Shown: in pieces, positions 59,621-64,000 of the stretch
How the letters are laid out: each line of letters starts with the position of its first letter
How positions within the stretch are numbered: position 1 is the stretch's first letter
From: Pseudomonadota bacterium
GTDB lineage: Bacteria; Pseudomonadota; Alphaproteobacteria; UBA828
NCBI GenBank assembly: GCA_027624955.1
Contig: JAQBTG010000009.1
Coordinates: forward strand, 1 to 64,000
Length of the DNA stretch: 64,000 nucleotides
Direction of reading: 5' to 3'
Position numbers and translations under genes: made by a program
The notes under the pieces: model-generated
Seen by the model: the letters and a program-made list of their open reading frames with translations, nothing else
Database searches by the model: none
What the model was told of the DNA's origin: nothing

Positions 59621-61224
59621 GGCGTTCCCGTTTCCTCGCCGCGCACCGCACTATCGTCCTCCGCCATCGAATCCGCCACCGAATCCGTTGCCGAATCTGC
59701 ATCTGATTCAGCCGGTTCGTCGTCGAACCAATGCGCGCGTGCGGACATAATGATGGCGTTCGCATTATCGGGATTGGGAGCGATGGCGCCCAAAATTTCG
59801 ATCAATTCATCGCCGGCGAGGTCGCCGAGATCGTCCAATGTTTTGATCCCAGCTTCGCCGAGAATGACGAGCGCAACCGGGCTCAGAGCCTCAAGTTCGG
59901 CCAATTCATCCTGCACGCCCAACGCGATGCGTTTTTCAGACATTTCGTTATTGAGATTTTCCACATACTCCGCCGCGCGGCGCTGCAGTTCCTGGGCGAT
60001 CTCCTCGTCAAAACTCTCCACCGATGCCAATTCTTCGGTCGGGACGAACGCCACTTCCTCAACACTGGCGAACCCTTCGCTGACCAGCAGATGGGCGATC
60101 ACATCGTCCACGTCGAGGGCTTCCATGAACAGTTCGGTGCGGCTGCGGACTTCTTCTTGGCGGCGATCCGATTCTTCCGCCTCGGTTAATATGTCGATGT
60201 CCCACCCCGACAGCTGGGAGGCCAGCCGGACATTTTGGCCGCGCCGGCCGATTGCCAAGCTGAGTTGATCATCGGGCACCACGACTTCAATGCGTTTGGC
60301 CTCTTCGTCGAGGACGACTTTGGATACTTCCGCCGGCGCCAAAGCGTTGACGATCGAAGCGGCCGGATCGGGCGACCACTGGATAATGTCGATTTTTTCG
60401 CCTTGCAACTCGCTGACCACAGCCTGTACGCGCGAGCCCCGCATGCCGACACAGGCGCCGACCGGGTCGATGCTTGCGTCGTTCGAAAAGACTGCGATTT
60501 TTGCTCGGCTGCCGGGATCCCGCGCGACCGATTTGATTTCGATGATGCCATCGTAAATTTCAGGCACCTCTTGGGCGAATAATTTGGCCATGAAATTAGG
60601 ATGGGTGCGCGAGATGAAAATTTGCGGCCCGCGCTGTTCGCGTCGGACATCGTAAATATAACCGCGCACGCGGTCGCCATTGCGGAACGATTCGCGGGGC
60701 AGCAAATCCTCGCGCCGGATCACGCCTTCGCCGCGGCCGAGATCGACGGTCACGCCGCCAAATTCGGCGCGCTTAACCAAGCCGCTGGCAATTTCGCCGA
60801 GACGATCCTTGTATTCTTCATACTGACGCGCGCGCTCCGCCTCGCGCACTTTTTGTACGATCACTTGTTTGGCGGTTTGCGCGGCAATGCGCCCGAAATC
60901 GATGGGCGGCAAGGCGTCTGCCAGGTAGTCACCGATTTGCGCGGCCGGATTGCGCTCCTGCGCGGTCGGAATGCTGATCTGTGTGGCCTCGTTTTCCACT
61001 GGATCGGCCACCTCGAGATAGCGCATCAAGCGAATTTCGCCGGTTTCCCGGTCGATCTCGGTGCGGATATCATGTTCCTGGCCATATTTCCGCTTGCCGG
61101 CGTGGGTAATCGCTTGTTCCATCGCCTCGAGCACGAGATCGCGCTCAATTCCTTTTTCTCGCGCTACTGCGTCAGCAACCTGCAGCAGCTCATGGCGTGC
61201 CAGACCAACTGTTTCCGTTTCCAT
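59617..61224 (-). CDS. nusA: Transcription termination/antitermination protein NusA
   Basis: NusA binds RNA polymerase and modulates pausing, termination and antitermination. The 535-residue protein has the N-terminal polymerase-binding domain (LEAMEQAITHAGKRKYGQEH), S1 (VDLGRGEGVIRREDLLP), KH1 (GACVGMRGSRVQAVV), KH2 (LAIGRRGQNVRLASQL) and two helix-hairpin-helix-like repeats. The last 36 or so residues are an acidic Ser/Asp/Ala tail with repeated SADSATDSVADSM-like units. It overlaps the YlxR-L7Ae start and is preceded by rimP. Confidence 0.97.
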   Translation of the reverse strand: METETVGLARHELLQVADAVAREKGIERDLVLEAMEQAITHAGKRKYGQEHDIRTEIDRETGEIRLMRYLEVADPVENEATQISIPTAQERNPAAQIGDYLADALPPIDFGRIAAQTAKQVIVQKVREAERARQYEEYKDRLGEIASGLVKRAEFGGVTVDLGRGEGVIRREDLLPRESFRNGDRVRGYIYDVRREQRGPQIFISRTHPNFMAKLFAQEVPEIYDGIIEIKSVARDPGSRAKIAVFSNDASIDPVGACVGMRGSRVQAVVSELQGEKIDIIQWSPDPAASIVNALAPAEVSKVVLDEEAKRIEVVVPDDQLSLAIGRRGQNVRLASQLSGWDIDILTEAEESDRRQEEVRSRTELFMEALDVDDVIAHLLVSEGFASVEEVAFVPTEELASVESFDEEIAQELQRRAAEYVENLNNEMSEKRIALGVQDELAELEALSPVALVILGEAGIKTLDDLGDLAGDELIEILGAIAPNPDNANAIIMSARAHWFDDEPAESDADSATDSVADSMAEDDSAVRGEETGTP

Positions 61225-61229
61225 TTGCT

Positions 61230-61721
61230 CTACATCCGTTTTTGCGACTGGGCGGCCGAAATCAGTTCGTCCGTCAGTATCAATTTTGCTTTCTTGATGG
61301 TCTCGAACGGCACCACCGCACTGCCATCGTCGGCGGAAATCCGCACCTTGCCGTTTTCTACGCCGAGTACTTGCCCACGCAAGCGCGTGCGGCCATCAAT
61401 CGGCGCCGTCATTTCGATCTTTGCGTGGAAGCCGACGAAGCGTTCAAAATCGCTGATCCGCGTCAATGGGCGGTCCAGGCCGGGCGAGCTAACTTCAAGA
61501 TTATAGGCGCCGCCGATAGGGTCTTCGACATCGAGCAAGGCCGAAATCGATTTGCTGGCCTTTGCGCAATCATCGACAGTCAGTGGCTCGTGGTCTCGTC
61601 GTTCAATCATGATCTGAAGGGTCGGGCGTCCGGGGCCGTCGTAGCGCACACGGACCAACTCAAAGCCAAGGGCTTCAAGAGACGGTGCGATCAACTCCTC
61701 GACACGGTGCGTCTGTTCCAT
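61230..61721 (-). CDS. rimP: Ribosome maturation factor RimP
   Basis: RimP acts early in 30S assembly. The 163-residue protein has the N-terminal domain with IAPSLEALGFELVRVRY, the central AYNLEVSSPGLDRPLTRISDFERFVG motif, and the C-terminal SH3-like part (VRISADDGSAVVPFETIKKA). It is the first gene of the long operon ending with pnp. Its leader contains a terminator-like hairpin 38 bases before the ATG. Confidence 0.95.
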   Translation of the reverse strand: MEQTHRVEELIAPSLEALGFELVRVRYDGPGRPTLQIMIERRDHEPLTVDDCAKASKSISALLDVEDPIGGAYNLEVSSPGLDRPLTRISDFERFVGFHAKIEMTAPIDGRTRLRGQVLGVENGKVRISADDGSAVVPFETIKKAKLILTDELISAAQSQKRM

Positions 61722-61759
61722 GGTTGCACCACATCGCTAACGTGCCGACAGCACAAATG

Positions 61760-61781
61760 AAAAAGCGGGCCCGCAGCCCAC
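61760..61781 (-). terminator. Intrinsic terminator / attenuator in the rimP-nusA leader
   Basis: Read on the minus strand, GTGGGC-TGCGG-GCCCGC is followed directly by TTTTT, the shape of an intrinsic terminator, and ends 38 bases before the rimP start. It may terminate trmB transcripts or act as an attenuator for the nusA operon. Confidence 0.65.
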
Positions 61782-61827
61782 CTCAAACTTCATCACAAAG
61801 ACCAACCTCGTTAATAATTGCGCCTAA

Positions 61828-61855
61828 CCTATATCTGTTTTGGCCGATGCTTCAA
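61828..61855 (-). promoter_or_regulatory. Possible promoter for the rimP-nusA operon
   Basis: On the minus strand a -35-like TTGAAG and a -10-like TATAGG are 16 bases apart, about 107 bases before rimP. Transcription from here would run through the terminator-like hairpin. Assigned from pattern only. Confidence 0.35.
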
Positions 61856-61896
61856 GCGCTTTGTGGTGTGTTGCGTGATCTCGCCGCCGCGGCGGC

Positions 61897-62610
61897 CTAT
61901 GGTTGGCGCAAATAACGCAGAAAAATCGCTGCTCGCCCGGCTTCGCGCGCCTTCTGTTCGTAGCGTGTTTCGGGCCAATCTTCAGGCCGCTCGCGCCAGT
62001 CCTGCGGGCGCTCCGCCAGCCAGTTAAAACGCCTTTCTCGGTTCATGTGCAGCAGCGTCCAACGGGCGAGTTCGGCATGGTCGGTGGCAAATCTGAACTC
62101 GCCGCCCGCAGCGAGAACATCGGCGCAGCGGGCGATTATCTCCGGGCTGACGATTCGCCTTTTGTGATGCCGTTTTTTCGGCCAAGGATCGGGAAAAAGC
62201 ATAGCTATCCGGGACACCTGGCCGGCGCCGAGGCGAGCTAGCAGGAGACGCGCATCCTCGGGGAATATTCTAACATTGGCTAAGTTTTCCTCTGCGACCC
62301 GGCTGAGCAGCGCGGCGACACCGTTCAAAAACGGTTCGCATCCGATGAACCCGACATCCGGACGGTGCGCCGCCTGCCAAGCCAAATGCTCTCCCGCGCC
62401 AAAACCGATTTCGAGCCAAACTTCATCTATGGCGGCGCCAAAATAGCTGCGCGGGTCGATGACATCCGCGCTCTGCTCTAAGTCGATTTCGATTTCCGGG
62501 AGAAGGTCGCGCATGAGCGCCTGGCGTTTGGGGCGCAATTTGTGGCCCCGGCGGCGGCTGAAAACAAGACTGCGGCGGACTTCCAAGTCATTTGTCCCGT
62601 CGCCGGTCAT
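61897..62610 (-). CDS. trmB: tRNA (guanine-N7-)-methyltransferase
   Basis: TrmB makes 7-methylguanosine at position 46 of tRNAs. The 237-residue protein has the SAM motif LEIGFGAGEHLAWQA, the family signature LFPDPWPKKRHHKRR and the C-terminal TRYEQKAREAGRAAIFL. It follows metK by 31 bases, and the pair likely shares a transcript, which fits: MetK makes the methyl donor. Confidence 0.96.
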   Translation of the reverse strand: MTGDGTNDLEVRRSLVFSRRRGHKLRPKRQALMRDLLPEIEIDLEQSADVIDPRSYFGAAIDEVWLEIGFGAGEHLAWQAAHRPDVGFIGCEPFLNGVAALLSRVAEENLANVRIFPEDARLLLARLGAGQVSRIAMLFPDPWPKKRHHKRRIVSPEIIARCADVLAAGGEFRFATDHAELARWTLLHMNRERRFNWLAERPQDWRERPEDWPETRYEQKAREAGRAAIFLRYLRQP

Positions 62611-62641
62611 GCCCCGTTGCCAGTCATGTCGTGCGGCACGC

Positions 62642-63811
62642 TTAGGCGAGGGCGCGCTTCAACTCCGCGGCCAAATCGGTCCGTTCCCATGAAAAGCCAC
62701 CGTCAGGCTCCGGTTCACGACCGAAATGGCCATACGCCGAAGTGCGCGCATAGATCGGCCGATTAAGTTTCAAATGTTGACGGATGCCACGCGGCGTGAG
62801 GTCCATGGCGTCGCCAATAGTCGCAGCGAGTTTGGCATCGTCAACCTGGCCGGTGTTGTGGGTATTGACATAGATCGACAGCGGTTTTGCCACGCCGATA
62901 GCGTAGCTGAGCTGGATGGTGCAGCGCTCAGCTAGTCCGGCGGAGACGATATTCTTGGCCAAATAGCGCGCTGCATAGGCCGCCGAGCGGTCGACCTTTG
63001 ACGGGTCTTTGCCTGAAAAAGCGCCCCCACCATGCGGCGCCGAGCCGCCGTAAGTGTCGACAATGATTTTGCGCCCCGTCAGCCCGCAATCGCCGTCCGG
63101 CCCGCCGATCACAAACCGCCCGGTCGGATTGACGTAAAACTCTTCCTCCGGGCACATCCAGCCGTCCGGCAGCACATTGACCACATGGGGGCGCACGATT
63201 TCACGCACCTGCTCCTGGCTGAGGCTTGCCGAATGTTGGCTGGATACAACGATCGACGTTGCGGCGACGGGCATTCCATTTTCGTAACGCAGCGTCACCT
63301 GGCTCTTCGAATCCGGTAGCAAGCCTGGCTCAGCTCCAGAATGGCGCGCTTCGGCGAGAGAGCGCAGAATCGCGTGTGAGTAATGAATGGCGGCGGGCAT
63401 GAGCACATCCGTTTCGCGGCAGGCATAGCCGAACATGATGCCCTGGTCGCCGGCGCCTTCGTCCTTATTGCCGGTGCTATCCACACCCATCGCAATATCG
63501 CCTGACTGCGAATGGATATGAACCTCGACATGAGCGCGTGCCCAATGAAAGCCGTCCTGCTCGTAGCCAATCTGACGCACAGCTTCGCGCGCCACATCTT
63601 CCATCACGTCATGCGTAACGGTTTCAGGGCCACGCACCTCGCCGCCCAAGACAATACGATTGGTCGTCACCAGGGTTTCGCATGCCACGCGCGCTTCTGG
63701 GTCGCGCGCCAGGAACGTATCGACAATGGCATCGGAAATTCGGTCGCACACCTTGTCGGGATGGCCTTCCGAAACAGATTCACTGGTAAATAAGTAATTG
63801 GATAATGTCAA
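62642..63811 (-). CDS. metK: S-adenosylmethionine synthase
   Basis: MetK makes S-adenosylmethionine from methionine and ATP. The 389-residue protein starts at TTG 63811 ([20 protein letters not shown]), with AGAGGAG eight bases upstream; the frame opens at 63904, but the added part is not family-like and covers a leader hairpin. Motifs seen: [45 protein letters not shown] and [16 protein letters not shown]. These include the substrate- and metal-binding loops, so the enzyme looks complete. Confidence 0.96.
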   Translation of the reverse strand: MTLSNYLFTSESVSEGHPDKVCDRISDAIVDTFLARDPEARVACETLVTTNRIVLGGEVRGPETVTHDVMEDVAREAVRQIGYEQDGFHWARAHVEVHIHSQSGDIAMGVDSTGNKDEGAGDQGIMFGYACRETDVLMPAAIHYSHAILRSLAEARHSGAEPGLLPDSKSQVTLRYENGMPVAATSIVVSSQHSASLSQEQVREIVRPHVVNVLPDGWMCPEEEFYVNPTGRFVIGGPDGDCGLTGRKIIVDTYGGSAPHGGGAFSGKDPSKVDRSAAYAARYLAKNIVSAGLAERCTIQLSYAIGVAKPLSIYVNTHNTGQVDDAKLAATIGDAMDLTPRGIRQHLKLNRPIYARTSAYGHFGREPEPDGGFSWERTDLAAELKRALA

Positions 63812-64000
63812 AATACCGACTCCTCTTTTTTCGGCCTGAATTTTTTCCTGATAATGCCAAGCTTCGACCAGGCGCGACGATTCTGTCGCACCGGTTTGTG
63901 GCAATCTTTAGCGAGACGGTCAAGCGCTTTGCCCGGCCGCGGAAGGGCTAAATGGGAACGCAGAGCCGGTTAGGCGCCGTCGCCGCTTTTATCGCCCGAG
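63812..64000 (-). promoter_or_regulatory. metK upstream region with a leader hairpin
   Basis: No gene is supported here. Read on the minus strand, GGTGCGAC-AGAATC-GTCGCGCC (63871-63892) is an 8-bp stem about 60 bases before metK, and a CCTG next to it can pair with either of two CAGG sequences downstream. A TTGACC at 63918-63923 could be a -35 element, but no good -10 follows. I could not match it to a known SAM riboswitch class. Confidence 0.4.

Noticed and set aside
63812-64000. Known SAM or SAM/SAH riboswitch before metK
   Set aside because: I compared the leader with the SAM-II and SAM/SAH consensus features I know and could not place their core motifs; only a generic hairpin is supported.

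Overview
The window reads as a piece of an alphaproteobacterial chromosome, most like Rhodospirillales. It is GC-rich and densely coded, and many neighbouring genes share ATGA or GTGA stop/start overlaps. The clues are the block rpsT / echA / mutM / ubiE / ubiB / coaBC / dut beside dnaA-dnaN-recF-gyrB, the order metK-trmB-rimP-nusA-ylxR-infB-rbfA-truB-rpsO-pnp, and an Irr-type Fur regulator with its operator. I see no rRNA, tRNA, CRISPR array, prophage or insertion sequence.

Layout. 1-1429: the end of an ABC-2 exporter (ATPase cut by the window edge, then permease). 1430-24838: a nearly complete cobalamin (B12) pathway. It contains cobT; cobS-cobC; a cobalamin riboswitch heading cobU, a BtuF-like protein, cobW, cobN, cobO and cobQ; cbiB; cbiX-cobH-cobL-cobI-cbiG/cobJ-cobM; cbiD-cobK; and cobA-SCO1-cobB. 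The enzyme set is hybrid: CbiX, CbiG and CbiD belong to the early-cobalt (oxygen-independent) route, while CobN and CobW belong to the late-cobalt (aerobic) route. CobG, CobZ, CobF and the chelatase partners CobS/CobT are not in the window. 24835-26811: a class A penicillin-binding protein. 26829-33802: gyrB, recF, dnaN, dnaA and a rhodanese gene, all on the minus strand. 33803-34166: a gene-free stretch with several inverted repeats. 34167-36582: rpsT, echA, a small secreted protein and mutM.

36629-42705: ubiE and ubiB (ubiquinone), a KipI/KipA-type carboxyltransferase pair on the opposite strand, coaBC and dut. 42716-45677: an Rrf2 regulator, cysteine synthase, a MoeB/ThiF enzyme, a tiny ParB/sulfiredoxin-fold protein and an unknown protein, probably one sulfur-linked operon. 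45716-47383: a 2-hydroxyacid dehydrogenase and a divergent exported SH3 protein. 47395-52059: DUF3501, a GlpC/HdrD-like Fe-S protein, rubrerythrin with a clear Irr operator (ICE box) upstream, irr itself, and a flavin oxidoreductase with an unusual cysteine cluster. 52264-61721: the rimP-to-pnp transcription/translation operon, with a terminator-like attenuator in its leader. 61897-64000: metK-trmB.

The best candidates for under-described biology are the Irr-linked rubrerythrin / Fe-S / DUF3501 module, the Rrf2-cysK-moeB-ParB-like operon, and the coexistence of early and late cobalt chelatases with a SCO1 protein inside the B12 locus. Functions are assigned from motifs and gene order read by eye; no database search was run.
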